Source of the DNA: Fidelibacterota bacterium
GTDB taxonomy: Bacteria; Fidelibacterota; UBA8477; JABMPR01
Direction of reading: 5' to 3'
DNA length: 64,000 bases
Assembly: GCA_013202495.1 (NCBI GenBank)
Contig: JABMQQ010000151.1
Span: forward strand, 23,678-87,677
Shown: positions 43,171 to 52,410 of the stretch, in pieces
Numbering within the stretch: the first letter of the stretch is position 1
How the letters are laid out: each line of letters opens with the position of its first letter
The notes under the pieces: model-generated
Database searches by the model: none
What the model was told of the DNA's origin: nothing
What the model saw: the letters and a program-made list of their open reading frames with translations, nothing else
Program-made: the position numbers and the translations under genes

Positions 43171-43252
43171 CAATATCAGGTCTCCCCTCATATCCAAAAA
43201 GCTCTCCGTACGTAACATAGTCCAAGACGCAACCGCATAAGGAGAGTGTATA
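43171..43252 (+). promoter_or_regulatory. Conserved leader element, copy B
   Basis: The sequence runs CAATATCAGGTCTCCCCT, then CATATCCAAAAA, then TAACATAGTCCAAG and GCAACCGCATAAGGAG before the ATG. It shares these blocks with copies A, C and D. The TAACAT box may be a -10 element. The A-rich CAACCGC.AAAGGAG end provides the ribosome binding site. Confidence 0.7.
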
Positions 43253-44242
43253 ATGTTAGTAGCAGTATTAATGGTTTTCGTAATTTTCTCATTCACAGGG
43301 GTGGCTGTATTGAATGTTTCATATCTTTCAAGCACTACTTCAGCCGAGACTGCAAACAATATCAAATTACAATATGCAATGGAATCTTCAATCAACGAAT
43401 CCCTGTGGCGTATTAACAATGGTCCTGATAGTCTCATTAACATAAATACTGATGGCATTACAACTGAATTTGATCCAGTACTGAACACCCTCTGTGTAAA
43501 AGTTGACAAATTTCAAATGGAATCTGAAATACTCCTGAATCTATCGGAAGATACCCATTTCGATCGAGCCCTTGCCTCTGATGAAACCATCGAAACAAAC
43601 GGAACAGCAGCGGATATGGATGAAGAAAATCGCAGCCGCAACTTCACCTTTATGCCCGAAGTTGATCTAGACTACTTTACCGATAATGCTGTCGCTGTCC
43701 ACAGCAATTGGTTTAAAAGGTGGGATGGAGATAGTGAACATGAAGATGATGAGGCTTTTGCAGAAGGAATCCATATTTTTACTGGTTCATTTATAGAGTT
43801 AAGAGATATGGAACTGAATAATTGCACACTGGTATTCACTGGACGATTCGTGATCTTCTCAAATAGTAATCACATCAATGCGCCTGTGCCAGCTGACAGT
43901 GCTGATGCACTACCGGCCCTCGTTTTTACCAATCCCAATAACTATTTTTTAGTGTCTGCTGAGGGTTCTCAATATGAGAAACAAGATGTTATTAATGGGG
44001 CTATCTATACCGCTGGGACTATTATTTTGAAAAAAGGTGAGCTAAGTGGACCCATTGTGGGAAAAACCATTTCTTTAGAAGATGGTGCAAGCTATTCAAA
44101 TGATATCAAGTTCAGAGATACAGAGCACCCCTGGTTTTATCGTTGGACTGCTGGTTTCAAACAGAAGAACCATTATGACTGGCCCAAGCAAATTGGTCGT
44201 TGGAGAACTACTAAATGGGGCAAAAAACATATCACAGCCTAA
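43253..44242 (+). CDS. Pilin-like surface protein paralogue 1 (leaderless hydrophobic N-terminus, beta-rich)
   Basis: A 329-residue protein. It begins directly with MLVAVLMVFVIFSFTGVAVLNV, a PilX-like helix without charged prepilin leader; an in-frame stop lies just upstream, so no leader has been missed. A helical stretch QYAMESSINESLWRINNGPDS follows. The C-terminal half has repeated short strands (GIHIFTGSFIEL, TLVFTGRFVIF, GAIYTAGTIILKKGELSGPIVG), as in polymer-forming beta-helices. The charged tail is YDWPKQIGRWRTTKWGKK. It is about 60% identical by eye to paralogue 2. Monocistronic, with its own leader and terminator. Confidence 0.8.
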   Translation: MLVAVLMVFVIFSFTGVAVLNVSYLSSTTSAETANNIKLQYAMESSINESLWRINNGPDSLININTDGITTEFDPVLNTLCVKVDKFQMESEILLNLSEDTHFDRALASDETIETNGTAADMDEENRSRNFTFMPEVDLDYFTDNAVAVHSNWFKRWDGDSEHEDDEAFAEGIHIFTGSFIELRDMELNNCTLVFTGRFVIFSNSNHINAPVPADSADALPALVFTNPNNYFLVSAEGSQYEKQDVINGAIYTAGTIILKKGELSGPIVGKTISLEDGASYSNDIKFRDTEHPWFYRWTAGFKQKNHYDWPKQIGRWRTTKWGKKHITA

Positions 44243-44271
44243 GCCTCTTCACATATTTGCATAGGAAAAAG

Positions 44272-44297
44272 ATCCTCCTTCCAGGGGGATTTTTTTT
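44272..44297 (+). terminator. Terminator after paralogue 1
   Basis: ATCCTCC pairs with GGGGGAT (one G-T pair) around a 5-base loop, followed by eight T. Nearly the same terminator follows paralogue 2, so each unit is an independent transcript. Confidence 0.85.
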
Positions 44298-44390
44298 GTT
44301 CACAATCACTCAAATCAATTTCTTCTGATGATTATCCCCCTAAAAAAAGGATCTATAGGAAAAGTGAAAAAAGGTATTTCCTCTAATTGT

Positions 44391-44468
44391 TTTAGGAATC
44401 CCCTCATATCAAAAAAGTAGCTCCTGCGTAACATAGTCCAAGCAGCAACCGCAAAAGGAGTTTGCACC
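44391..44468 (+). promoter_or_regulatory. Conserved leader element, copy C
   Basis: AATCCCCTCATATCAAAAAA, then GCGTAACATAGTCCAAGCAG, then CAACCGCAAAAGGAG precede the ATG of paralogue 2. The AACATAGTCCAAG core is identical to copy B. The left CAATATCAGG block is degraded. Confidence 0.68.
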
Positions 44469-45458
44469 ATGTTAGTAGCCGTCCTCATGATATTCGTAGT
44501 CTTTTCCTTTACCGGTGTTGCAGTGCTCAATGTAGCGTACGTTTCAACTGCCAGCTCAGCTGAGACTGTTAACAATATCAAATTACAGTACGCTATGGAA
44601 TCTTCAATCAACGAATCCTTATGGCGTATCAACAATGGTCCTGATAGTCTCGTCAATATTGAAGCGAATGGGATAGCCACTGATTTTAATCCTGTTTTGA
44701 ATGTGCTAAGCGTTAAAGTTGAAAAATTCAATATGGAGACAGAGATTTTACTAGATCTGTCTGAGGATACTCACTTTGATCGAGCACTTGCTTCTGATAA
44801 AACCATCAATACCAATGGATATGATTCAGAAATTGACGAAGAGAATCGCAGCCGTTTTTTCACCTTCATACCTGAAGTAGACCTCGATTATTTCATGGAC
44901 AGTGCTGTTGCTATCCATACCGAGAGTTTTCATAGATGGGATGGTGGCGGTAAACATAGAGATGACGACGACTTTGAAGATGGTATTCATATTTTCACCG
45001 GTTCATTTATTGAGTTCAAAAAAATGCATCTTTACAATCACACCCTGGTTTTTACCGGTCGATATATACTTTTTACTGAGGATAACCACATTACCGCACC
45101 CCTCCCTCAAGACACTTTATATGCATTACCTGCTCTAGTATTCAGCAATCCAGAAAATTATTTCGAAATTGAAGCCGAAGGTAAACATTATAGAAAAGAA
45201 GATATTATCCTTGGTGCTATCTACACTGCTGGTACCATTATTTTGAAAAAAGGTGAAATCAGCGGTCCCATCGTTGGAAACACCATTTCAATGGAACATG
45301 GTGAAGAATATGAAAACTTTATCGATTTCAAAGATACAGAGTTCCCACAGTACTATCGCTGGCATAAAGGTTTTAAAGGCAAGAAGCATTATGATTGGCC
45401 CAAGCAAATCGGTCGTTGGAAAACTGCTAAGTGGGGGAAAAAAAATATCGAAGCCTAA
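44469..45458 (+). CDS. Pilin-like surface protein paralogue 2
   Basis: A 329-residue protein beginning MLVAVLMIFVVFSFTGVAVLNV, collinear with paralogue 1 over its whole length (LQYAMESSINESLWRINNGP, SEDTHFDRALASD, GAIYTAGTIILKKGE.SGPIVG, HYDWPKQIGRW). Divergence is concentrated in the exposed, highly charged segments (HRWDGGGKHRDDDDFEDG here, KRWDGDSEHEDDEAFAEG in paralogue 1). It has its own leader copy and terminator. Inferred: a surface or pilus-associated subunit whose variants are encoded in tandem. The N-terminus could also be a plain membrane anchor. Confidence 0.8.
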   Translation: MLVAVLMIFVVFSFTGVAVLNVAYVSTASSAETVNNIKLQYAMESSINESLWRINNGPDSLVNIEANGIATDFNPVLNVLSVKVEKFNMETEILLDLSEDTHFDRALASDKTINTNGYDSEIDEENRSRFFTFIPEVDLDYFMDSAVAIHTESFHRWDGGGKHRDDDDFEDGIHIFTGSFIEFKKMHLYNHTLVFTGRYILFTEDNHITAPLPQDTLYALPALVFSNPENYFEIEAEGKHYRKEDIILGAIYTAGTIILKKGEISGPIVGNTISMEHGEEYENFIDFKDTEFPQYYRWHKGFKGKKHYDWPKQIGRWKTAKWGKKNIEA

Positions 45459-45487
45459 ACTGCATTCCATATTTGCATAGGAAAAAG

Positions 45488-45513
45488 ATCCTCCTTATTG
45501 GGGGATTTTTTTT
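45488..45513 (+). terminator. Terminator after paralogue 2
   Basis: ATCCTCC pairs with GGGGGAT around a TTATT loop, followed by eight T. It is the counterpart of the hairpin at 44272 and is likewise preceded by the conserved CATATTTGCATAGGAAAAAG. Confidence 0.85.
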
Positions 45514-45568
45514 GGCTCAAAAAGAACTCTCTGCGAATCAGAATACTAAAGAAGGGCTATCTCCCCCC

Positions 45569-45649
45569 CATATCAGGTATCTCCTCATATCAAAAAACTT
45601 CTCATTAGCTAAAATAGTCCAAGGCCAGAATGTATGAGGAGAATACAAC
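45569..45649 (+). promoter_or_regulatory. Conserved leader element, copy D
   Basis: CATATCAGGTATCTCCTCAT, then ATCAAAAAACTTCTC, then GCTAAAATAGTCCAAG and GAGGAG precede paralogue 3. TAAAAT replaces TAACAT at the presumed -10, and the CAACCGC block is lost. It is the most diverged copy, matching the most diverged gene. Confidence 0.65.
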
Positions 45650-46576
45650 ATGCTCGTCGCCGTACTAATGCTTTTCTTAGTTTTTTCATTTACAAGTGTA
45701 GCTGACTTGAGTGTTTCCCTTGCATCAAATTCAGGGTCAATAGAATCCGTGCGAAACATAAAGCAACAGTATGCAATGGAATCCAGCATCAATGAAGCCT
45801 TGTGGCGTATCAATTCAGGCGCAGATGAGCTTGTCAATCTGAGTGCTGGTGGAGTGACTATAGCCTGGGATTCTGAAAATTATCATCTCTCAGTTGGTAC
45901 CGAGAATAGTCAGACCGAATCTGAAATTCTGCTGGATCTAACCGAGAGCACACCATTTTCAAGCGCCATCGCCTCAAGGACACCCATCCAGACAAATGGC
46001 TATTTTGCCGATGTTGAAGAGGATCATCCTGTTCAACAGGTTGACCTGATTCCCACGGTTGAACCGGCATACTTTATAATAAATCGAGCCGTTATACATC
46101 GGGGTGATCAAACAGCCTGGTCAAAAAAAGACCTTCAGATCGAAGGGATCCATATCTTTCTCGGTAACAACCTGGAAATCAGCGATCTAGACCTGGAAAA
46201 CAGCACCCTTCTCTTTCTGGGAGATGACATAACTTTTAGAGGGAGCAACACCATTAAGGCACCTGCACCTGTCGACTCTTTACCTGCAGCACCGGCAGTG
46301 GTGTTTATGAATCCGCATACAACATTTACCCTCAGGTATGGGACCCATATCGAGGGGGCTGTTTTCTGTGCTGGTCACCTGGATATTGAGAATGCTACGC
46401 TCACAGGTCCAGTCGTTGCCAACTCTGTCACCCTAACGGGTAATGTGGATTTCAAAGATGACCTTCATCCCAACTATTACCGATGGAACATGGGCTTTGC
46501 GAACCAGCATGACTATGATTGGCCAAAGCATGTGGGGCGCTGGAGATCAGTTAAATGGAATAAGGCTATATCCTAA
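45650..46576 (+). CDS. Pilin-like surface protein paralogue 3
   Basis: A 308-residue protein beginning MLVAVLMLFLVFSFTSVADLSV. It shares the QQYAMESSINEALWRINSG helix, the SESEILLDLTEST block, GIHIFLGNNLEI, GAVFCAGHLDIENATLTGPVV and YDWPKHVGRWRSVKW with paralogues 1 and 2, but is about 20 residues shorter and less acidic. No terminator like those of its siblings follows. It ends 51 bases from the convergent hydrolase gene. Confidence 0.8.
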   Translation: MLVAVLMLFLVFSFTSVADLSVSLASNSGSIESVRNIKQQYAMESSINEALWRINSGADELVNLSAGGVTIAWDSENYHLSVGTENSQTESEILLDLTESTPFSSAIASRTPIQTNGYFADVEEDHPVQQVDLIPTVEPAYFIINRAVIHRGDQTAWSKKDLQIEGIHIFLGNNLEISDLDLENSTLLFLGDDITFRGSNTIKAPAPVDSLPAAPAVVFMNPHTTFTLRYGTHIEGAVFCAGHLDIENATLTGPVVANSVTLTGNVDFKDDLHPNYYRWNMGFANQHDYDWPKHVGRWRSVKWNKAIS

Positions 46577-46627
46577 GTAACTACTCCAATAGATCTCAAA
46601 GCTAACCTCAATTCTTCCTCATTAATA

Positions 46628-47857
46628 TTATTTGATTTGGTTCACCAGGTTGGAACTATTTACATGATAGGTTGAAAACCAATCCATCATCGCCAAAATG
46701 GCGGGCAAACCGGCTGTTGCATGATTCGCATCAGGGATACCCACCAACTCAACCACACCAGGTCCATTTTCGCTAAGGTTCGCAACGGTAGCTACGGCAA
46801 TAGTATAGGGTACGGTTGAATCTGCCATCCCATGGTAAAAACGGGTTGGCGTAACCGGTCCCCAATCCAGGAGGTTATTTTCCTCAAAAACAGAGGAGTA
46901 TTCAATCTCAGTTCCATTATTAAAGCTCTCAAGAAAACCAGAACTTATCAATTCTGAGATCGATTGGGGTAATTGGTTGTTGATCTCATAAAAATCATAT
47001 TCACCGTTATAAAAATCAGCTATCTGCAGATCATAGGGTGAATCAAACACCACCGATAGATTGTCCAACTCATATATTTCTTCATAGGCAACAAACATAA
47101 ACCCAATATATGCTGGCCAATGGTAACTATCACTTCTCATAATATGTCTGGCAGTACCAGACAAATCATATGGTCCCGCCATAGGAGCAATTGCTGTGAG
47201 AGAAAATTCATCACTCAATTCTGATTCAATTTTCTTCTGTACCGCTAACGTGGCATAGCCACCTTCAGAATATCCAGTTAAATAGAGTTGGTCCTGCAAC
47301 TCTATACCTTGATCAAGACAATAAGTCTTTACCGCCCTGATCAGATCAATGACAGAGTTAGCCAGAGATTCAGCATGCATGTAGGGGTGTATATCATGGG
47401 ACTCACCGAACCCTGCATAGTCGGGGACAAGGGTGACATATCCCTGTGAGGCTGTAAAAAGAGCAGTCATTCCTGCCGAGGAATTCAGTGGGTTCTCTGA
47501 TGCTACATCAGTTCGTTTGGTTACAGTGCCATGCTGGATACTCAGGAGCGGGTGGTTTTGATTGTCAACGGGATAGATGAGGGCCCCTGACAACTCTTTG
47601 AGCTTCTGGTTGTGATCTGGTGACAAGTAGGTAATTTTTTTAGCCTGGATCGAGTATGGAATTGATCCAATTTCAGCGAGACCCATATTTTGCAATACCT
47701 GAGAAGCTTCCTCCGGGCTGTACTGGTGAATCTGAGTAACACTGACAATATCTCCTGCGAATCTCTCAAGTGACTTTGAGTCAGGTTCATCGCAGGCAAT
47801 GAAAATGATGGTAAAAATGAATGCCGTAAAAATCTTGATTGGTTCAAGGTGTTTCAT
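46628..47857 (-). CDS. Alpha/beta-hydrolase (secretory lipase/esterase type), lipoprotein
   Basis: A 409-residue protein with a lipoprotein signal (TAFIFTIIFIAC). The alpha/beta-hydrolase triad is visible: nucleophile GYSEGG, acid in HGMADSTVP, His in DANHAT. The oxyanion-side motif HGTVT and VPDYAGFGES match secretory lipase or feruloyl/acyl esterase types. ATG 47857 is preceded by GGAGGGA; the longer frame to 47905 hides the signal. Substrate unknown. Stand-alone gene, convergent with paralogue 3. Confidence 0.85.
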   Translation of the reverse strand: MKHLEPIKIFTAFIFTIIFIACDEPDSKSLERFAGDIVSVTQIHQYSPEEASQVLQNMGLAEIGSIPYSIQAKKITYLSPDHNQKLKELSGALIYPVDNQNHPLLSIQHGTVTKRTDVASENPLNSSAGMTALFTASQGYVTLVPDYAGFGESHDIHPYMHAESLANSVIDLIRAVKTYCLDQGIELQDQLYLTGYSEGGYATLAVQKKIESELSDEFSLTAIAPMAGPYDLSGTARHIMRSDSYHWPAYIGFMFVAYEEIYELDNLSVVFDSPYDLQIADFYNGEYDFYEINNQLPQSISELISSGFLESFNNGTEIEYSSVFEENNLLDWGPVTPTRFYHGMADSTVPYTIAVATVANLSENGPGVVELVGIPDANHATAGLPAILAMMDWFSTYHVNSSNLVNQIK

Positions 47858-48018
47858 AATACTCCCTCCTTCAGATTGATGCGGCGAAGCGAGGTAAATA
47901 TACAATTCTCCATGTCACGGAGATTCACGCTATTCTTTTAGTGGATGTTTATCAGGTTGAGTGGCACTTTTACTGTAAAAAGCATGAGAAGAAGGTATTT
48001 CTCAGGAAGGTTGATTTC

Positions 48019-51000
48019 CTATTTCAGGTAAAGCATCTTGATAGAACTTTGGTGCACTCCTGCTTCCAGTCTCAGGAAGTAAAGACCTGTTGATATCGTT
48101 TCTCCAGCATCATTCCTACCACTCCAGATCAGGGTGTGCCATCCGGCTGCCTTTAACCCCGAAAATAAGGTGGTTACTTCCCTACCCTGAAGATCATAAA
48201 CTATCAGCGAAACCTCAGTTTGGACAGCCAAGCCATAGCGAATACTTGTAATGGGGTTAAATGGATTCGGGTAGTTTTGGGATAAAGAAAAATGCTCAGG
48301 GAGAGAGGACTGTTCTGGATTGAGACCCACTGGATCAGAGGTTCCCGGTGAACCGTGAATCATGCTGGATGCCGCCCAGTTCGCCGGATCATTCACGTCT
48401 TCATTCTCAGCTGCCCCAGTCCACGTCAATGAGGGTCCATCGCCATCTGCTGTTTCAGGCCAGGGTGAAGTATCGTCATATCTCAAATTGATTAGCGTAT
48501 CAGCATTTGTGGTTTCAAGAACCACTCTTTCACCAGAGTTATCCAATTGCAGATTGAATTCGTCAAAGGCTGACATACTGTAACGTTCCTCAAATAAAGC
48601 CGCGTTGGAGGCCAGGACAAGATAGTCCTCACTCTCCAGGGTCGTCCCAACTGGAAAGGTATACTCGATTCCGTTGGTAAAAGTAAGTAGCGATAAATTG
48701 AGAGGATAAGGACCTGCGTTGTAGATTTCCAAAAATTCATAATACTTACCGCTGGTTGCTCCCTCATCCAGGGGATGGTAATGGATTTCAGAGATGCGCA
48801 GTGGACTTAAATCACCACCATTGTATATGGTAAGTTCATGCAGAGCGCTCCAGTCACCACCACTATATAGACGAGCCATTAATATTGCTGTGGCATCTAT
48901 ATTGATCAATTGATGGTTGACTGCAGCTTGGGCAGACGCTGAGAAGCCACCTCCGACATTCCGTGGGTCAGTACCATCCAGGGTATATATAATTGACCCA
49001 GAACTTCCTTCAGATAGCTCTAGCTCGATACTGATTTCACCTTGAATCTGTATTATACTTTCCGTGATTGCAGACCCATCAGTCTTAAAGAGCGGAGGGT
49101 CAAAACCAGGATATAGTTCTGCTGTCTCAAACTGATCCAGTACTATTCCACCACGGACAGGGAAAAAGTCATTGATGATTTGATTGATAGCAGGTTCCCA
49201 GGCATTGAATTTGGAACGCTGCAGGTCACCCCAACGCATGGATTCTCCTATGATGGCCAATTCAATATCCTCGGCACTGCTGCTGAATATCTCAGCGAGA
49301 GGTCCAGGTTGCAGAACACCTTCATTATTAAAATGCTTGTAAACCCGGTCTGCAAACCTGATACGATATTCGGGACTCTCGGAAAGTTTGAAATGAAGCC
49401 ATTGGGGGTGAAATGTTTCAAATCTATCAACAGACATATTGATATTAACTCTATCCTCATTTACACCAACTCCCGGTGAGTGAGGATTTACCAGTAGGGT
49501 ATGCTCAGAATCGTGGGCAAGAAAAATAAAGCCATCATTGGCTGTCCGGTTATAGATGGCATAGAAGTTATTGGGACTCATATTGCCCCTAAACTTGCTT
49601 ACAGGCCCGTCAAAATTTCCAGTATAAAAAATGATAATCATGTAATCGATGAGGTTGTCAATATCCACCAGTCTAGTCCCGGTTGCATCTGGCGAGCCAT
49701 CAGGTAAGCAACCTTCCAGGGCGAAATAATTTTCAACTGGTGCAAAGCCTGCTTCACTGGCACTCCAAACGGCTTCCCAGGCATCTAAATTGCCATCTGT
49801 TGCCTCAATCTCATACAGGTTCCAGTCTTCACCAACATCTACTTTGACCACATCATAGTCATCATCATCCCCACCTAAATAACTCTCGGCAAACCTGGCT
49901 TCAGGACGTTCCTGAGATTGAAAAAGGCCCCAATACATTCCATTCAAATAGAGGTGATAATAGCGACTTCGGGTATAGGGATTCTGCAATTCTGCCTGCA
50001 AATCTCTTGAGAACACATCACGATTCATGGTGTTTTCATAAATGAATCCATTGCTCCAGGCATAATTTTGACTGGTACGTAAATCAAGTTTCCTGAATTC
50101 ATCAACCCCTTCATCGCCAAATAGTGGGAAGGACAGTCTATCCTCGCCATAGTCCTCTCTAAAAAACAGTCGAAATGCATGTTTGGGAAAATTGTGATGT
50201 CGACTCCAGCCCCCTCGTATGCGCAGTCCAGCATTGATTTGAAATCCTGGGCTTCCATCTGGATTCAATAACTCTACCGAGACAGGTCGTTCCCAATCCC
50301 TCCCATGAAATTCCGCATTTACGTAAATTCCAAGCTCTTCATCAAAGAGATTTTCCAGGTCTGTTACCAGAGATATGCTGGGGATATCCACTAGGGCATC
50401 ATCAATCAAATCACCATAGATAGCATCATTGACCACTTCTTGATTAACACTGTAATCCAGGATCTGGTTGTTGGGGTGCCAGTTTGGCCAGGCACCACCA
50501 GGATATGATTGAGTTCGCACTTCCTCAAGAAAGAGATATGTTTTTGTGGCAACCCAGGATTGTTGCACATTGCCATTGAAAACAACTGCCCGTACAAGCA
50601 CGCCAGGTGTGCTCCCACGACCACTGCTGACATCCTGGGGATCGATATAGATCTGGACCGGTGCATTCTCAATTTGAGTTGTAGTGCTGCTTAGGGGATC
50701 AGATCCATCAAGGGTATACCAAATATCTGCGCCAGCCAATGCTGTGGTCAGATCGAGATTAAAACTACTGGTGTGAAATGACGTTCCTGATGAAAAGTTT
50801 ACGTTGTAATCATATTCCGGAAAATTGACTGAGACATCAATCTTCTCCGATGTACCTACCATATCCTCATTATCTGTGGCGGTGGCTATGAGGTCATATT
50901 TACCTATTTCAGGTTGGGACCATAAAAGCTCGAAGGGTTCAGTAGCATCTTCGCCAATTTTTTCATTATCAGCATAAAATTCAACTAATTCAACTGACCC

Positions 51001-51183
51001 ATCTGAATCAGATGCCAGTACGGTTATCTGGATATCATCACCCAGAACAAAGTCTGTATTGTCGGGGGGAGAAGTTATTTCTACCTGGGGTGATTGTTGG
51101 GCAACCAGTTGCGATGAGAGGAGCAACAAAATGAGTAGATAAGCTATCAGCAAATTGCCTCTTGTTGAAATCACTGAATTCAA
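48019..51183 (-). CDS. CotH-kinase/lamin-tail surface protein with Por-type sorting domain
   Basis: A 1054-residue secreted protein. After the signal (LLIAYLLILLLLSSQLVA) come an Ig-like domain (about 30-120, VEITSPPDNTDFVLGDDI), a chitobiase-C-like segment (IWYTLDGSDPLSS), a CotH-type kinase domain (about 270-700, with LRIRGGWSRHHNFPKHAFRL and YHLYLNGMYWGLFQSQERP), a second chitobiase-C segment (IIYTLDGTDPRN), a lamin-tail domain (LRISEIHYHPLDEG), and a C-terminal sorting domain (LSQNYPNPFNPITSIRYGLA) with a FlgD-like fold. CotH phosphorylates spore coat proteins in Bacillus; here it may modify surface or extracellular polymers. TTG 51183 is preceded by GAAGG. Confidence 0.85.
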   Translation of the reverse strand: MNSVISTRGNLLIAYLLILLLLSSQLVAQQSPQVEITSPPDNTDFVLGDDIQITVLASDSDGSVELVEFYADNEKIGEDATEPFELLWSQPEIGKYDLIATATDNEDMVGTSEKIDVSVNFPEYDYNVNFSSGTSFHTSSFNLDLTTALAGADIWYTLDGSDPLSSTTTQIENAPVQIYIDPQDVSSGRGSTPGVLVRAVVFNGNVQQSWVATKTYLFLEEVRTQSYPGGAWPNWHPNNQILDYSVNQEVVNDAIYGDLIDDALVDIPSISLVTDLENLFDEELGIYVNAEFHGRDWERPVSVELLNPDGSPGFQINAGLRIRGGWSRHHNFPKHAFRLFFREDYGEDRLSFPLFGDEGVDEFRKLDLRTSQNYAWSNGFIYENTMNRDVFSRDLQAELQNPYTRSRYYHLYLNGMYWGLFQSQERPEARFAESYLGGDDDDYDVVKVDVGEDWNLYEIEATDGNLDAWEAVWSASEAGFAPVENYFALEGCLPDGSPDATGTRLVDIDNLIDYMIIIFYTGNFDGPVSKFRGNMSPNNFYAIYNRTANDGFIFLAHDSEHTLLVNPHSPGVGVNEDRVNINMSVDRFETFHPQWLHFKLSESPEYRIRFADRVYKHFNNEGVLQPGPLAEIFSSSAEDIELAIIGESMRWGDLQRSKFNAWEPAINQIINDFFPVRGGIVLDQFETAELYPGFDPPLFKTDGSAITESIIQIQGEISIELELSEGSSGSIIYTLDGTDPRNVGGGFSASAQAAVNHQLINIDATAILMARLYSGGDWSALHELTIYNGGDLSPLRISEIHYHPLDEGATSGKYYEFLEIYNAGPYPLNLSLLTFTNGIEYTFPVGTTLESEDYLVLASNAALFEERYSMSAFDEFNLQLDNSGERVVLETTNADTLINLRYDDTSPWPETADGDGPSLTWTGAAENEDVNDPANWAASSMIHGSPGTSDPVGLNPEQSSLPEHFSLSQNYPNPFNPITSIRYGLAVQTEVSLIVYDLQGREVTTLFSGLKAAGWHTLIWSGRNDAGETISTGLYFLRLEAGVHQSSIKMLYLK

Positions 51184-51364
51184 TTTTCCCTTCCTTCATA
51201 TTTGACAGCGAAAATTAAGATAGGACACCCCTTGTCCAACTGTATTTGGTTGTCATAGTTTGAAGCTGGGATGGTGTTGATCTAGGACAGGCTCAGAGGT
51301 CTCTAAATCTTGCTTTTGTGGGCATAATCCTGGGCTTGGAAAAAGGTGACAATCATCCTTTGGG

Positions 51365-51739
51365 CTAATCTTGAATGTATCTCCGGATCATCTCAAGTAG
51401 CATGGAACTTAATATTGGCTTGGTGAAATACTCCTGAGCCCCAGCCTGAAGTGCCGCTTCGCGGTGTTGTGGGAATGCATGAGCTGTGATTGCAACAAGA
51501 GGGAGATTATGAGAATGTTCTTTCTTGATCCACTTGATCAAGCTGGTACCATCCTCTCCACCCGGTAAGGAAATGTCAATGATGGCCAAGCTAAACACCT
51601 CTTGCTGAAGAGCCTCCCTGGCTTGGTCTGCTGTGGGAACAACTCTAAGATCATATAGGTCATTGAGGATTGTAGAATAATACAACTGTGAAGCTTTATC
51701 ATCTTCTACTATCAGAATCTTATCTTTTCTATTTGTCAT
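51365..51739 (-). CDS. Single-domain response regulator (REC)
   Basis: A 124-residue receiver (ILIVEDDKASQLYY, LAIIDISLPGGEDGTS, VAITAHAFPQHREAALQAGAQEYFTKPI). No output domain. It strongly resembles the receivers of hybrid kinases and the 37440-37811 protein. No kinase is adjacent, so it probably works with a kinase encoded elsewhere, perhaps the hybrid kinase at 33848. Flanking gaps of 180 and 270 bases show no clear promoter. Confidence 0.88.
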   Translation of the reverse strand: MTNRKDKILIVEDDKASQLYYSTILNDLYDLRVVPTADQAREALQQEVFSLAIIDISLPGGEDGTSLIKWIKKEHSHNLPLVAITAHAFPQHREAALQAGAQEYFTKPILSSMLLEMIRRYIQD

Positions 51740-52011
51740 ATTTACCCCTATAGTGGGATGGGAAAATCAATGTGAATGTGGAACCTTCATTCTTTTTACT
51801 CACCAACTTAAGAGATACCATGTTTGCATCCAAATCATCATACAAAAGCGGGAATTCTATAGGCTAGCAGATTTTATATCCATGTTCGTAAAGAGGAGCT
51901 CATTGATTTGTATGCTGTGAAGATTGTTTCACCTCGACATATGAATCATCTTTCACGAGCCAGCATGAAGCGTCATGCTCAAATACCATCATCGTGGATT
52001 CTTCTCAGTCC

Positions 52012-52410
52012 CTATTTTTTTTCCAATAATTCTCTAACGCTTGCCATAAACTCATGAATGTCAAATGGTTTCCTAAATGTCTGGTCTGCACCAAAGACAC
52101 TTGCATATTCTAAATAGTCGTTCTGTCCAATTCCGTCAAAGCCAGACATGGCGATAAGTTTTGTTTCAGGATGGAATTGCTTGATCTCCCGAACTATTTC
52201 AATACCCTCCCTCCCAGGCATGATAATATCGGTAACAACAAGATCGATTGACTGCTGTTTGAAAAGCGCCATTCCCTCAATACCATTTTTTGCACTAAAA
52301 ACTTCACAACCTTCATCTTCAAGTGTAAAGATGAGTAGGTCGAGGATTGATTCATCATCATCCATGACCAACACAGAATAGTGAGGGGTGGCTGTTTTTT
52401 TATCCATCAT
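52012..52410 (-). CDS. Single-domain response regulator (REC)
   Basis: A 132-residue receiver (VLVMDDDESILDLLIFTLED, LVVTDIIMPGREGIEIV, IAMSGFDGIGQNDYLEYASVFGADQTFRKPF). The IIMPGREGIE and FRKPF blocks are typical of receivers split from hybrid kinases. It is transcribed in the same direction as the preceding REC gene but is 272 bases apart, so co-transcription is uncertain. Confidence 0.88.
   Translation of the reverse strand: MMDKKTATPHYSVLVMDDDESILDLLIFTLEDEGCEVFSAKNGIEGMALFKQQSIDLVVTDIIMPGREGIEIVREIKQFHPETKLIAMSGFDGIGQNDYLEYASVFGADQTFRKPFDIHEFMASVRELLEKK

Noticed and set aside
43171-43252. Leader elements as c-di-GMP riboswitches
   Set aside because: The conserved GGCAAACC and tetraloop/receptor features of GEMM riboswitches are absent; only sequence blocks without clear pairing are seen.
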